DNA from: Candidatus Multiplicimicrobium inquinatum
Lineage (GTDB): Bacteria > Omnitrophota > Omnitrophia > Omnitrophales > Aquincolibacteriaceae
Length of the DNA: 64,000 nucleotides
Direction of reading: 5' to 3'
Assembly (NCBI GenBank): GCA_002344825.1
Contig: DDUN01000003.1
Location: forward strand, 1 to 64,000
Shown here piece after piece: positions 8,052 to 16,767 of this stretch; the first letter of the stretch is position 1; the number at the start of each line of letters is the position of its first letter. The notes below the pieces were generated by a model that was not told the DNA's origin, searched no databases, and saw nothing but the letters and a program-made list of their open reading frames with translations. The translations under genes were made by a program, and so were the position numbers.

Positions 8052-8501
8052 TTAATCGATTTTAACTTCAATTTTTTTTGATTTTTCTTTGGGAGATTTG
8101 GGCAAGACCACCTCCAGAACACCATTTTTATAACTCGCCTGTACTTGCTCCGCGTTGATTTCAACCGGCAAGGTGAAAGCGCGGGCAAAGCTTCCATAAC
8201 GGCGCTCAGAATAGTGATACCCTTTCTTCTCTTCTTTTCTCTCTTCTTTGCGTTCACCGCGAAGAATGAACCGGTTGCCTTCAACGGCAATGTTGAAATC
8301 TTCACGCTTCATTCCCGGTAAGTCCGCATGAACGAGGTATTCTTGTTCTTTTTCAGTGATTTCAACTTCCGGATCAATGCCCGTCGACCATTGCTGATTT
8401 GACGGCGGAACTGCGGCAAAAAAACGATCCAGATCAGTTTGAAAGTCTTTCAGAACCTCAAAAGGATCATAAGCTTCTTTTCTTCTTTGAATGAATGTCA
8501 T
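8052..8501 (-). CDS. Small heat shock protein, Hsp20 family
   Basis: A cytoplasmic ATP-independent holdase of 149 residues. The N-terminal region (YDPFEVLKDFQTDLDRFF) is typical of class A bacterial Hsp20. The alpha-crystallin domain runs about 42-140, with EYLVHADLPGMKREDFNIAV, YGSFARAFTLP and the closing YKNGVLEVVLPK; a Lys/Ser-rich tail follows. A charged run (GERKEERKEEKKG) sits in the middle loop. GGAGGTGCTTT precedes the ATG. The upstream 8502-8683 region contains CTTTGAAACTTGG on the minus strand, vaguely like a heat-shock -35 region, but I cannot define a promoter. The paralogue at 7335-7994 lies downstream in the same orientation. Confidence 0.93.
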   Translation of the reverse strand: MTFIQRRKEAYDPFEVLKDFQTDLDRFFAAVPPSNQQWSTGIDPEVEITEKEQEYLVHADLPGMKREDFNIAVEGNRFILRGERKEERKEEKKGYHYSERRYGSFARAFTLPVEINAEQVQASYKNGVLEVVLPKSPKEKSKKIEVKID

Positions 8502-8683
8502 AAAGCACCTCCGTTTTATTTATTTTGAATAGCTCTATAAGCTTTTATTCAATCTGCATGCCAAGTTTCAAAGGGGAAGGTGGCGTCATAAAGAAGCTGG
8601 CGTGTAAAAAAATGACACAATCTGTTTCAGATTTTCACAGTTAACAGATTTCCCGTAGTCCACGCTTATGTTAGGATTATTCC

Positions 8684-9268
8684 GTGGAAATAAACGAAAG
8701 ACTTTTTTTAGGGCTGCATCTAGACCCTCTTTTTAAGGAGGAAATTACGGCGCATGCAAAGAAGCTGCGGGAACTGTATCCTAATCAAAAATGGGTGAAT
8801 CTAAGGCATTTTCACTTTACGATTCATTTTTTGGGAGATTCGACTTCGGAACAAAGACAAAAAATTGCGCGAATCGCGACCGAGATAGCTTCTCAGACAA
8901 AGCCTTTCAATGTAGCTCTGGAAGGGATGGGGGCTTTTCCAAGTTTGAACAAGCCCCGTGTTGTATGGGTTGGCGCCGCTAAGGAATGTTTGCCCGTCCT
9001 TGATAACTTTTACCAAAGGATCACAGCCCCGTTGATTGCGGAGGGTTTTCCCGTGGAGCATGAAAGCTTTACCCCGCACGCGACTCTTTTTCGTGTTCGG
9101 GCGGATAGCCTTATTCAATGGAACCCCGAAGTTTTTCAGTTTCCAAAAACTCCGCTGCGGATGGTTGATCGGCTCACTTTGTTTAAAAGCACCTTAACGG
9201 AATGGGGCGCAGAGTATGCTCCAATTGAAGAATATCCATTTCGAAATGAACCGTTTGGCTTTGATTAA
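8684..9268 (+). CDS. thpR: RNA 2',3'-cyclic phosphodiesterase (ThpR/LigT family)
   Basis: A 2H phosphoesterase that opens 2',3'-cyclic phosphate ends of RNA. Both HxTx motifs are present: HFTIHFLG near residue 44 and HATLF near 129. Other family features are RLFLGLHLDP at the start, LEGMGAFPSLNKPRVVWVG in the middle and a final LTLFKSTLTEWGAEYAPIEEYPF. At 194 residues it is of normal length. The start is GTG at 8684 with AGGA seven bases upstream; no in-frame ATG fits better. It is followed by a DUF493 gene in the same direction. Confidence 0.9.
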   Translation: MEINERLFLGLHLDPLFKEEITAHAKKLRELYPNQKWVNLRHFHFTIHFLGDSTSEQRQKIARIATEIASQTKPFNVALEGMGAFPSLNKPRVVWVGAAKECLPVLDNFYQRITAPLIAEGFPVEHESFTPHATLFRVRADSLIQWNPEVFQFPKTPLRMVDRLTLFKSTLTEWGAEYAPIEEYPFRNEPFGFD

Positions 9269-9336
9269 GATGTATTTTAGAGCTTTGTGTCTTTTGTCAG
9301 TTGTCGGTGGTCTGGCCTCTGATCTATACTCTGATT

Positions 9337-9603
9337 ATGAGTGATCCATTCAATGGTGAAGAAATCCAGTTTCCGGTGGTATGCTATTTTAAGATCATTG
9401 CCGATAATATGCCGGGCGTTCGAATGATGCTTGAAAAAAAACTGCAGGACTTGGGCGTTGTAAATCCCTTGTCAGAGGGAACTCATTCTTCGGGCAATAA
9501 GTATGTGACTTATAACCTTGAAGTCAAAGTTGCCAGCAAGGAATATATGGCCCAGCTGGATCACGCTATCCGCACCACCAAGCATGTTCGTATGGTGCTG
9601 TAA
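9337..9603 (+). CDS. DUF493 (YbeD-like) small protein
   Basis: An 88-residue protein of the DUF493 family, which has an ACT-like fold and is thought to be regulatory; its role is not known. It shows the expected FPVVCYFKIIADN near the start, a central SSGNKYVTYNLEVKVASKE and the closing LDHAIRTTKHVRMVL, which resembles the family's final strand. I chose the ATG at 9337 (MSDPFNGEEI); an in-frame GTG at 9301 would add twelve hydrophobic residues that do not fit the family. No strong ribosome site is seen. A palindromic element starts at its stop codon. Confidence 0.8.
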   Translation: MSDPFNGEEIQFPVVCYFKIIADNMPGVRMMLEKKLQDLGVVNPLSEGTHSSGNKYVTYNLEVKVASKEYMAQLDHAIRTTKHVRMVL

Positions 9604-9721
9604 TTCGCTGAAAAAGCTTCGTCTGCGTCGTTGCATGCGCATTCGCTTGTGCGGCGTAGGTTTCACTACGCCTCCGCACTCACTTCCATGCGCCTAGCAG
9701 CCCAAGCTTTTTGATCGAATT
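9602..9721. repeat. Palindromic intergenic element, copy B
   Basis: Outer arms 9602-9619 and 9704-9721 pair at 16 of 18 positions. The core (GTCTGCGTCGTTGCAT, TTGTGCGGCGTA, CTACGCCTCCGCA, ATGCGCCTAGCA) aligns well with copy A at 5256-5380. The arms differ in sequence between the copies although both pair internally. Like copy A it begins at the stop codon of a + strand gene and faces the 3' end of a minus strand sequence. Confidence 0.8.
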
Positions 9722-9781
9722 AAGAAGAGAAATTAAAATTTCAAGTGGCGCGGGGACCTATTCGGTTTGTTTTTGGCTAGT

Positions 9782-9991
9782 TTATGGTCTATAGTCTAGT
9801 GCTCGGATGCGTGCCAAGGCTTCGATGACATTTTCACGAAAACCGAAAGCGTTTAAGCGAAAATAGTTTTCTCTGTGGGGGCCGAATCCCGCTCCCGGAG
9901 TTCCTGCAATGTTGGTCTTGCATCTAAGTTTTTTTAAATCAATTAAAAAGTATGATGTTTTTGCGCACCGATAACGTTTGTGTATGGTCAA
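9782..9991 (-). pseudogene. C-terminal remnant of an LL-diaminopimelate aminotransferase (dapL) copy
   Basis: The reading frame encodes [18 protein letters not shown] followed by [18 protein letters not shown], which aligns with the C-terminus of the intact DapL at 13486-14715 ([12 protein letters not shown]..., [18 protein letters not shown]). Homology covers about 55 residues (9785-9955); the PLP-binding body of the enzyme is missing. The two copies are clearly diverged, so this is an old duplicate or a second homologue that was truncated. It lies in the same orientation as the intact gene, about 3.7 kb away. Confidence 0.85.
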
Positions 9992-10110
9992 GAGGGCGCT
10001 CAGATTTTAAATTGCCGTTCAATTACTTAAAAATATTGTTGTTCTTGACCTGTTAGGTGGGGGCCATATGCCTAATCAGGCTTATCACAAATAAGTTTGT
10101 TGCATCAAAG

Positions 10111-10126
10111 TGATACTATAGTATCA
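10111..10126. promoter_or_regulatory. Perfect 16-bp palindrome upstream of the small membrane-protein gene
   Basis: TGATACTATAGTATCA is a perfect palindrome ending 7 nt before the ATG at 10134. A TTGACC lies about 65 nt upstream, in a region that also contains a TTAGG...CCTAA pair. It could be an operator or overlap a -10 element. Chance occurrence in AT-rich DNA is possible. Confidence 0.4.
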
Positions 10127-10133
10127 TTACAAT

Positions 10134-10364
10134 ATGTTTAAAATAAAATCTGCTACCCTTGTTATTTGCGTACTTGTTTTCTTCTTGAATTTGTCTTTGT
10201 GTGATATGGCCTTTGCGTATATTGATCCTGGAGCTGGGAGCGCTTTATTTCAGCTTATTATAGCTGGTCTTGCCGGCCTTTTATGGATAGTTAAGGTTTA
10301 TTGGCAGAAAATTATAAGTTTTTTTTCTAGGAAAAAAAACGGCAAGAAAACGCCTCCCCAATAA
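10134..10364 (+). CDS. Small membrane protein with YIDPGxGS motif
   Basis: A 76-residue protein with a signal peptide (about residues 1-24, ending ...MAFA), then YIDPGAGSALFQLIIAGLAGLLWIVKVYWQ: a short conserved motif followed directly by one membrane helix and a basic tail (FFSRKKNGKK). Small proteins with YIDPG-G-S plus one helix recur next to glycan and sulfatase-type genes in many bacteria; their function is not established. Here it precedes a methyltransferase by ten bases and a membrane-bound alkaline-phosphatase-superfamily protein, so the three probably form one unit. Confidence 0.75.
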   Translation: MFKIKSATLVICVLVFFLNLSLCDMAFAYIDPGAGSALFQLIIAGLAGLLWIVKVYWQKIISFFSRKKNGKKTPPQ

Positions 10365-10374
10365 TCTGTTATTT

Positions 10375-11757
10375 ATGGATCAAAAAAAGATTTTGATCGC
10401 CCCGCTTTCCTCGTCTTTTCGTGATCCCGCAGGTTTTGTGTTTAAGGCTTCTCAAGGTATTCAGCGTGCCGTAACACATTATGGCCGTGCTTATTACGAT
10501 GTTCTCATGCAGTCTCCTCTTTATGAGGAGTTGGTTCAGAAAAAATGGCTTGTGGCACACCGTGAGGTTAAAAATGAAGACGGGAATTTCTATAAGATTT
10601 TAGAGCCTAAGCAAATTCCCGTCATTACCTATCCGCATGAATGGAGTTTTTCTCAGTTTAAAGATGCGGCTCTTTTAACACTGAAGATACAGCTTCGTGC
10701 GATGGATTTGGGACTGAGTCTGCGTGACGCGACACCGTACAATATTCAGTTCGTAGGAACGGATCCCATTCATATCGATACGCTTTCATTTGAGAAATTA
10801 ATTAACCAGCCTTGGAAAGCGTATAAACAATTTTGCGAAATGTTTTTAGCTCCGCTGGCTCTCATGTCCGAAAGATCGCTGAATTTTAATAAGTATATGG
10901 CGGTAGACTTAAATGGCATGGATTTACTTTTATCAAGCCGGCTTCTTCCGTGTCTTTCTTGGCTTAATCCGATATATCTGATACATTTACATTTACACGC
11001 ATTGAGTCAAAAAAAATATGCTGATTCATCTCATGACACCAAAAATATAAGCATGTCTCCGCAGCGTCTCAAGATGTTAATTCACGGGTTATTTGATGGT
11101 GTTCAGTCCATAAGGCTTCGCAATCATAAGACAGAGTGGAGCCATTATTATGAGTCTCAAACTCATTACGGCGAAGATGCGCATAATTTTAAAGCCGATC
11201 AAATTAAGCGTTGGATTCTTGATATAGCGCCGAAGCAAACTTTAGATTTGGGGGGCAATGACGGCAAATTCAGCCGTATTGCTTCCGAATTGGGATCTTA
11301 TACGCTGTGCGTGGATTTGGATGCGAATTGTATTGAAAGAAACTATCTCAGCTCAAAAACAAATGGAGATAGAAATATGCTCCCTGTTTTTCTCGATTTG
11401 TCAAAACCTTCTCCACAAATTGGCTGGAGTTGCACAGAGCGGGATAGCTTTTTTAACAGGGTTGCGCCAGATTTAACCATGGCCCTTGCCTTGATCCATC
11501 ACCTCAGAATCAGCTTATCCGTTCCACTTGATCTAATTGCATTGTTTTTTAGCAAAATCAAAGGTTATCTTATTATTGAGTTTGTGCCGAAAGATGATCC
11601 CATGGTTCAAAAACTGTTACTTACACGTGAAGATATATTTTGGGATTATTCAGAAGAGAATTTTAAAAAGTGCTTTGGTCAGTATTTTCGATTTGTTGAG
11701 CAGGTCCAGATTCCTGGGACAAACCGCAATCTCTGTTTGCTTCAATCCAATTCATGA
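10375..11757 (+). CDS. SAM-dependent methyltransferase, NoeA-related
   Basis: A 460-residue protein. The N-terminal ~270 residues are a helical domain (DPAGFVFKASQGIQRAVTHY, GLSLRDATPYNIQFVGTDPIHIDTLSFE) followed by a class I methyltransferase domain with LDLGGNDGKFSRIASELG near 284 as the SAM-binding loop and a VDLDANCIERNY acidic strand. LALIHHLRISLSVPL and YLIIEFVPKDDPMVQKLL follow. This two-part layout matches proteins related to the rhizobial NoeA host-specificity protein; the substrate is unknown. The start lies ten bases behind the small YIDPG protein and the stop overlaps the next gene (ATGA), so the three are likely co-translated. Confidence 0.75.
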   Translation: MDQKKILIAPLSSSFRDPAGFVFKASQGIQRAVTHYGRAYYDVLMQSPLYEELVQKKWLVAHREVKNEDGNFYKILEPKQIPVITYPHEWSFSQFKDAALLTLKIQLRAMDLGLSLRDATPYNIQFVGTDPIHIDTLSFEKLINQPWKAYKQFCEMFLAPLALMSERSLNFNKYMAVDLNGMDLLLSSRLLPCLSWLNPIYLIHLHLHALSQKKYADSSHDTKNISMSPQRLKMLIHGLFDGVQSIRLRNHKTEWSHYYESQTHYGEDAHNFKADQIKRWILDIAPKQTLDLGGNDGKFSRIASELGSYTLCVDLDANCIERNYLSSKTNGDRNMLPVFLDLSKPSPQIGWSCTERDSFFNRVAPDLTMALALIHHLRISLSVPLDLIALFFSKIKGYLIIEFVPKDDPMVQKLLLTREDIFWDYSEENFKKCFGQYFRFVEQVQIPGTNRNLCLLQSNS

Positions 11758-13325
11758 AGCTATCGTTTAAAGATCATCCGGTTTTATATCCTTTTTTATT
11801 TTCAATTTACTCTCCGTTGTTCATTTTTTCAAATAATGCAAGCGTAATAAGCCTCGGTTTATTTTTTGAAATCTTAATGGTTGTTTGTGCTGGCGTTACT
11901 GTTTTGTATTTGATCCTGAAACAACTCCTAAAAGATTCTCATCGCGCCGGATTTTTTTTTATTGTGATTTTGGCTTTTTTTATGCTGTATGACAATTTAT
12001 TCGATTTTGGGATCGGCTATAAAATCGGCGCTTTTCTTGTTTGGCGCCACAAGTATATCCTCCCGGCTTGGACGCTTATCTTTTTTTTATTCGCCTACTG
12101 GTTTCTGATTAAAAAAGTAAAGGTTTCACCAAATTTGACTGGAATTTTAAATGTGGTAGGTCTTGTTCTTGTTTTGTTGAGCGTATTCAACACTGTTCTT
12201 TCGCTGAATGATAAAAGCATACAGAGGAAAGAGGTGGCTGACCCTAAAATAATCCGATCAGAGAGAGGGGTTGTCGCTGAATCAAGCAATCCCGATATTT
12301 ATTATATTATTTTAGATATGTATGGCGGGAATGAGGTTCTGCTAGATTATTTTAATTATGACAATACGGATTTTTATGCTCAGCTCAGAAATCGGGGTTT
12401 TTTTGTCGCGGACCGCAGTGTTAGCAATTATGACATTACGCGGCGATCGCTTCCGTCATCTCTCAATATGCGGTATCTTGATTTGGAGAACGATTCACAA
12501 GATCAAAGTGATTATGCTGATTGGCATAGCGAACTGGTAAAGAACAGTGAGGTTTCTCGTTTTTTAAGAGCGAAAGGTTACCGATATATCAATGTTGGTT
12601 TTAAAAATGAGTATGCCGATGAAAATTATTTTGCCTCTGCGCGTGAAGCAAATGCTTTTGAAAGGTATATTTATTACAAAAGTTTATTGGAGCGAACCTT
12701 GTTTAAGTATCCGTTTGGATTGTATAGCCCGTCTATCGGAGCAAGTTATCGGAATTCGATCAGTTATCAGTTTAATGTTATGCGTGATATCGCCCGATTG
12801 GAAGGGCCTAATTTTGTTTACAATCATATTATTTCGCCGCATTGGCCGTATGTGTTTGATAAAAACTGTGAGCCCACATCTGTATTAAAATCTATCCGTA
12901 TGGGACAGGGCAAAATGTATACGGACCAGATCCAGTGCGTGAACATTAAAACCCTTGAAGCCATCGATGCGATTCTTAAGGAGAAAAAGGGAAATGTTGT
13001 CATTCTGATTCAGGGGGATCATGGACCCGGCTTCGGATCGGCATCAGATTTTCGCCTGAATCCGGAATGGGTCAAGCAAAGACATATGATTTTAAACGCG
13101 TATTTTTTCCCGCAGGGAAAAATAAGCGAACAGCTTTATGGAGGAATCAGTCCGGTCAACTCATTTAGAGTTGTCTTTAATGAACTATTTAATCAGAACT
13201 TGGAGTTATTTCCCGATAAGGCATTTGCTTTTGAGAATAGCAGGCTTATTGATGTTACAAGCTTGATTCAAAAACATGCTAGTAAGCAGAATCAAAGAAG
13301 TGTTAGTGATTTAAATCAACCCTAA
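11754..13325 (+). CDS. Membrane-bound sulfatase/alkaline-phosphatase-superfamily protein
   Basis: A 523-residue protein with about five membrane helices in residues 10-150 and then an extracytoplasmic domain of the alkaline phosphatase superfamily: PDIYYIILDMYGGNEVLLDYF near 180 supplies the first metal-binding aspartate, and VILIQGDHGPGF near 422 the Asp-His pair. The usual Ser/Thr nucleophile is probably in the segment with DITRRSLPSSLNM. Relatives transfer phosphoethanolamine or glycerol phosphate to surface glycans, or hydrolyse sulfate esters; I cannot tell which. It overlaps the methyltransferase stop by four bases. Confidence 0.75.
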   Translation: MKLSFKDHPVLYPFLFSIYSPLFIFSNNASVISLGLFFEILMVVCAGVTVLYLILKQLLKDSHRAGFFFIVILAFFMLYDNLFDFGIGYKIGAFLVWRHKYILPAWTLIFFLFAYWFLIKKVKVSPNLTGILNVVGLVLVLLSVFNTVLSLNDKSIQRKEVADPKIIRSERGVVAESSNPDIYYIILDMYGGNEVLLDYFNYDNTDFYAQLRNRGFFVADRSVSNYDITRRSLPSSLNMRYLDLENDSQDQSDYADWHSELVKNSEVSRFLRAKGYRYINVGFKNEYADENYFASAREANAFERYIYYKSLLERTLFKYPFGLYSPSIGASYRNSISYQFNVMRDIARLEGPNFVYNHIISPHWPYVFDKNCEPTSVLKSIRMGQGKMYTDQIQCVNIKTLEAIDAILKEKKGNVVILIQGDHGPGFGSASDFRLNPEWVKQRHMILNAYFFPQGKISEQLYGGISPVNSFRVVFNELFNQNLELFPDKAFAFENSRLIDVTSLIQKHASKQNQRSVSDLNQP

Positions 13326-13485
13326 TATTTCGAAAAATTAAATCCCTGAATCGCCACACGCATGAGATTGCGGTGACGTTCTTGAATTTTGTACATATTG
13401 GTATGTTGTGCTTAATAAGAAAGGTGAGTGGTGCGTTATTCCTTTCATGCCCACCGCAGCCTGCTACCGCATCGGTTGAGACGAG

Positions 13486-14715
13486 CTAAAACGGTAACTT
13501 TTGAACGCGGGCAATGGCCTCGATGACGTTATCTCTGAAACCAAAAGCACTTAAACGGAAATAGCCCTCTCCACTTGGGCCAAAACCAGATCCGGGGGTT
13601 CCTACGATATTTGCTTTTTCGAGTAGTAAATCAAAAAAGTCCCAAGACTTCATATTGTTAGGTGTTTTGAGCCAAACATAAGGCGCATGTATGCCGCCGA
13701 AGGTTTCAATGCCGGCTGATTGCAAGCCCTCGAGAATAAGTTTGGCATTTTCCATATAGTAAGAAATCATTTCTTTAACTTCTTTTTTACCGGCATTACT
13801 GTAAACAGCTTCGGCACCGCGCTGAATCGGATAAGACACCCCATTAAATTTGGTGGCATGGCGGCGATTCCAAAGACTATGAACAGATACTTTTTCACCT
13901 TTTTCATTTTTTGCGAACAAATCTTTTGGAATTACCGTAAAGGCACAGCGGGTTCCGGTGAATCCGGCTGTTTTCGAGAAGCTGCGGAATTCAATTGCCA
14001 CTTCGTGCGCGCCTTCAATTTCAAAGATAGAGTGTGGCAAAGAATTGTCGGAAATAAAAGCTTCATAAGCTGCATCAAAAAGAATGATGGCATCGTTTTT
14101 CTTCGCGAAATCAACCCAGCTCTGCAGGTCCTTGCGGTCAAGTACCGTGCCTGTCGGATTGGCAGGCGAACAAAGATAAATTAAATCCACTTTTTCTTTC
14201 GGAAAAGCCGGCTTGAAATTATTTTCAGCTGTGGCGGGCATATAAACAAAGCCCTCGTACTTACCATCTTTAAAAGAGCCACTGCGTCCTGCCATGACAT
14301 TTGTGTCGACATAGACGGGATAAACGGGATCAACCACGGCAATTTTTGAATCAAGGCTGAATATCTCCTGAATATTTCCGCAATCGCACTTAGAGCCATC
14401 CGAGACAAAAATTTCATCCGCATCAACTTTTGCTCCACGAGATTGAAAGTCGGTTTTAGCGATTGCCTCTCTGAGAAAGTCGTAGCCTTGTTCCGGGCCA
14501 TATCCTCGAAAAGTTTTAGCATCGCCCATTTCATCCGTTGCTTTTTTAATCGCATCACGAATCGAGGTGGGGAGCGGAAGAACGACATCACCTATACCAA
14601 GACGAATAATTTTAGCTTGTGGGTTTTTGGCGGAGAATTCTTTTACCCGACGTCCAATTTCGGGAAAAAGATAGCCAGCCTGCAGTTTTTGGTAGTGAGA
14701 GTTGATTTTTGTCAC
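13486..14715 (-). CDS. dapL: LL-diaminopimelate aminotransferase
   Basis: PLP enzyme converting tetrahydrodipicolinate directly to LL-diaminopimelate for lysine and peptidoglycan synthesis. The 409 residues are family-typical: [20 protein letters not shown] at the N-terminus, [49 protein letters not shown], the PLP lysine in [15 protein letters not shown], and the C-terminal [18 protein letters not shown]. The start is GTG at 14715 with AGGAG upstream. The gene stands alone on the minus strand and a diverged 3' fragment of a second copy lies at 9782-9991. DapL is found in Chlamydiae, PVC relatives, cyanobacteria, plants and some anaerobes, consistent with the lineage guess. Confidence 0.95.
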   Translation of the reverse strand: MTKINSHYQKLQAGYLFPEIGRRVKEFSAKNPQAKIIRLGIGDVVLPLPTSIRDAIKKATDEMGDAKTFRGYGPEQGYDFLREAIAKTDFQSRGAKVDADEIFVSDGSKCDCGNIQEIFSLDSKIAVVDPVYPVYVDTNVMAGRSGSFKDGKYEGFVYMPATAENNFKPAFPKEKVDLIYLCSPANPTGTVLDRKDLQSWVDFAKKNDAIILFDAAYEAFISDNSLPHSIFEIEGAHEVAIEFRSFSKTAGFTGTRCAFTVIPKDLFAKNEKGEKVSVHSLWNRRHATKFNGVSYPIQRGAEAVYSNAGKKEVKEMISYYMENAKLILEGLQSAGIETFGGIHAPYVWLKTPNNMKSWDFFDLLLEKANIVGTPGSGFGPSGEGYFRLSAFGFRDNVIEAIARVQKLPF

Positions 14716-14893
14716 GAGAAGGGTCTCCTGAATTAATTAGTAATGCCGATAAAAACCGAAGTGGAATTATACTTTATTCAATATGTCTAACCACGCATAT
14801 TTACAGCTGGTCACATCAAAATAATAAATTATATTGATAAAGATATCTAATTATGACAAATTATAGCTAAATAAAACAGCAATAATCAAGAAG

Positions 14894-16717
14894 ATGAAAA
14901 AATTAAAACAGTTTGTAGTCAATTTAAAGAGGCTTCGCCTTTTTCTCAAAAAGCTTGATTTAGAACCTGCGCATCTTTTTTTTCCCTCCGTGCTTTCTTT
15001 GGGCGCAGCGCTACTTGAAGGGGGGGCGTTTGCCTTGTTGGTGCCAACCATGCGCGGGATTATCGAGGCAAATTATCAATTTGCATATTCTGCTTCTGGT
15101 TTAGGTTGGGTGTTTCAGATATTTCCCCAGTTATTTTTAAATAACAACACGGCTATATTTATTTTCTTGGTTGCGCTTATTCTTGTTTTTATTATTATGA
15201 AAAATGTATTTGCTTACTCGGCAGCAGTGCTTATTTCCCATCGCATGTGGCGTTTTAACCACCAACTACGCTGCTTGATTTTTAATGCGTATGTTGGTTT
15301 TCGAAAAAGTTTTTTTGATAAAAACAGCGTTGGAAATTTACAAAATATTCTTACTGGTTATACCGAGCAAATTGCTGTTCAATTTAAACTATTTCAGAAT
15401 GTGTTGTTCCATTTTTTTGCGCTTATTTCTTATCTAATTATTATGGTGTTTATCTCATGGCGCGTTGCGCTTTTTACCATAACGCTATTACCAATTATAA
15501 TTTTTTCATTTAAAAAGTTGATTGGTCAAATTAAATTAAACTCTAATCAATTTGCGATACATTTTTCTGAGTTGGGAAAAAAAATTCTTAACTCGCTTTC
15601 GTGTATGCCGCTTATCAAGGCATCGAGTTCCGAGGAAAAAGAGAGAAAATGGTTTGAACGCACAAGCGATGAGGTGCGCAAACAGCAGATTAATATGGAT
15701 GTAAGAATCTTATTAATTCCTCCCATGCAGGAAGTTTTTTTTGTTGTTTTATTATTTGTGTTAACAGGCTTTGTTGCGTATTTGTCAATCCACAGTCAGG
15801 ATGGAAGTATCGCAGGGTATCTTGTGTTTTTCGTTATAGCAAGGAGGGCCATGAATAGCATTGGGCAACTTACTGTTTTTCAAGCGAATCTTGCATCAAT
15901 TGCTGGGCCCTTAAGGCAAATCATGAAGATTTTTGAAGAAAGAAAAATAAATGAAGAAATTAGTGGCGGGGAGATATTTGTTCGTTTTGACGACAGAGTG
16001 ATAATTAGAAATCTTACTTTTTTTTACCATGAGCGAGACGTGCTCAGAGATGTTTCATTTGAGGTTAAGAAGAATGAAATGATTGCCATTGTGGGAAAGA
16101 CAGGCTCTGGCAAATCGACCTTAGCACAGCTTTTTATGCGTTTCTACGAACCGCCAAGAGGAACCATTTTTATAGATGGAAAAGATATTTTTGATCTGCA
16201 AATAGCATCTTGGAGAAAAAAAATTGCGTTTATTACGCAAGACAATTACCTGTTTGATGCCAGTTTTGAAGTTAATGTGAAATACGGATGTGAGCCTGAG
16301 CCGTTAAAGGCAGAAATCTTAGATGCTTTGGAGAAAGCGCAGCTCAGTGGGCTTTTAAGCAAGCTTCCGCAGGGGCTTGCAACCGAGATTGGAGAGCGCG
16401 GTATCCAGCTTTCTGGTGGTGAAAGACAGCGCTTGTCTTTGGCGCGCGCTATTTTGAGAAAGCCAGAAATTCTTATTTTGGATGAAGCCACAAGTGCTCT
16501 TGATTCTCAAACAGAACAATTGGTTCAGCGGGCTATTCTTGAAACTGTGAAAGGCAAAACGTCGATTGTGATAGCTCATCGACTTTCCACGATAAAGAAT
16601 GCCGATAAAATCATTTTGCTGGAGGAAGGTAGGATTGTAGAGCAAGGCTCTTTTGATGAGTTGATTGCCTTGAATGGGCGGTTTAAGTCATATTGGATGC
16701 TGCAAGAGCAGGGATAG
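14894..16717 (+). CDS. ABC transporter, fused membrane and ATPase domains (MsbA/PglK-like)
   Basis: A 607-residue half-exporter with six membrane segments in residues 30-320 and a C-terminal ATPase: Walker A VGKTGSGKST near 399, Q-loop AFITQDNYLFDASFEVNV near 443, signature IQLSGGERQRLSLARAIL near 500, Walker B ILILDEATSALD near 525 and switch histidine AHRLST near 558. Relatives flip lipid A (MsbA) or lipid-linked oligosaccharides (PglK). It is the first gene of the long + strand glycan locus, and I recognise no Wzx flippase in the window, so flipping of an undecaprenyl-linked glycan is a reasonable inference. The region before it (14716-14893) is AT-rich and probably holds divergent promoters for this gene and dapL. 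Confidence 0.85.
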   Translation: MKKLKQFVVNLKRLRLFLKKLDLEPAHLFFPSVLSLGAALLEGGAFALLVPTMRGIIEANYQFAYSASGLGWVFQIFPQLFLNNNTAIFIFLVALILVFIIMKNVFAYSAAVLISHRMWRFNHQLRCLIFNAYVGFRKSFFDKNSVGNLQNILTGYTEQIAVQFKLFQNVLFHFFALISYLIIMVFISWRVALFTITLLPIIIFSFKKLIGQIKLNSNQFAIHFSELGKKILNSLSCMPLIKASSSEEKERKWFERTSDEVRKQQINMDVRILLIPPMQEVFFVVLLFVLTGFVAYLSIHSQDGSIAGYLVFFVIARRAMNSIGQLTVFQANLASIAGPLRQIMKIFEERKINEEISGGEIFVRFDDRVIIRNLTFFYHERDVLRDVSFEVKKNEMIAIVGKTGSGKSTLAQLFMRFYEPPRGTIFIDGKDIFDLQIASWRKKIAFITQDNYLFDASFEVNVKYGCEPEPLKAEILDALEKAQLSGLLSKLPQGLATEIGERGIQLSGGERQRLSLARAILRKPEILILDEATSALDSQTEQLVQRAILETVKGKTSIVIAHRLSTIKNADKIILLEEGRIVEQGSFDELIALNGRFKSYWMLQEQG

Positions 16718-16767
16718 GGATGGGTTTTGTGCCTCTAAAGATATTGTAAAAATACGGATGACTAGTG

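Noticed and set aside
8520..8600. Sigma-54-like TTGGCATGCAGATTGAA upstream of the hsp20 genes (minus strand)
   Set aside because: The -12 element reads GA instead of GC, and hsp20 genes are not usual sigma-54 targets; too weak to call.
13326..13485. Possible repeat or terminator between the sulfatase-superfamily gene and dapL
   Set aside because: Only short GCGGTG/CACCGC pairs far apart; no convincing hairpin or match to the palindromic elements.
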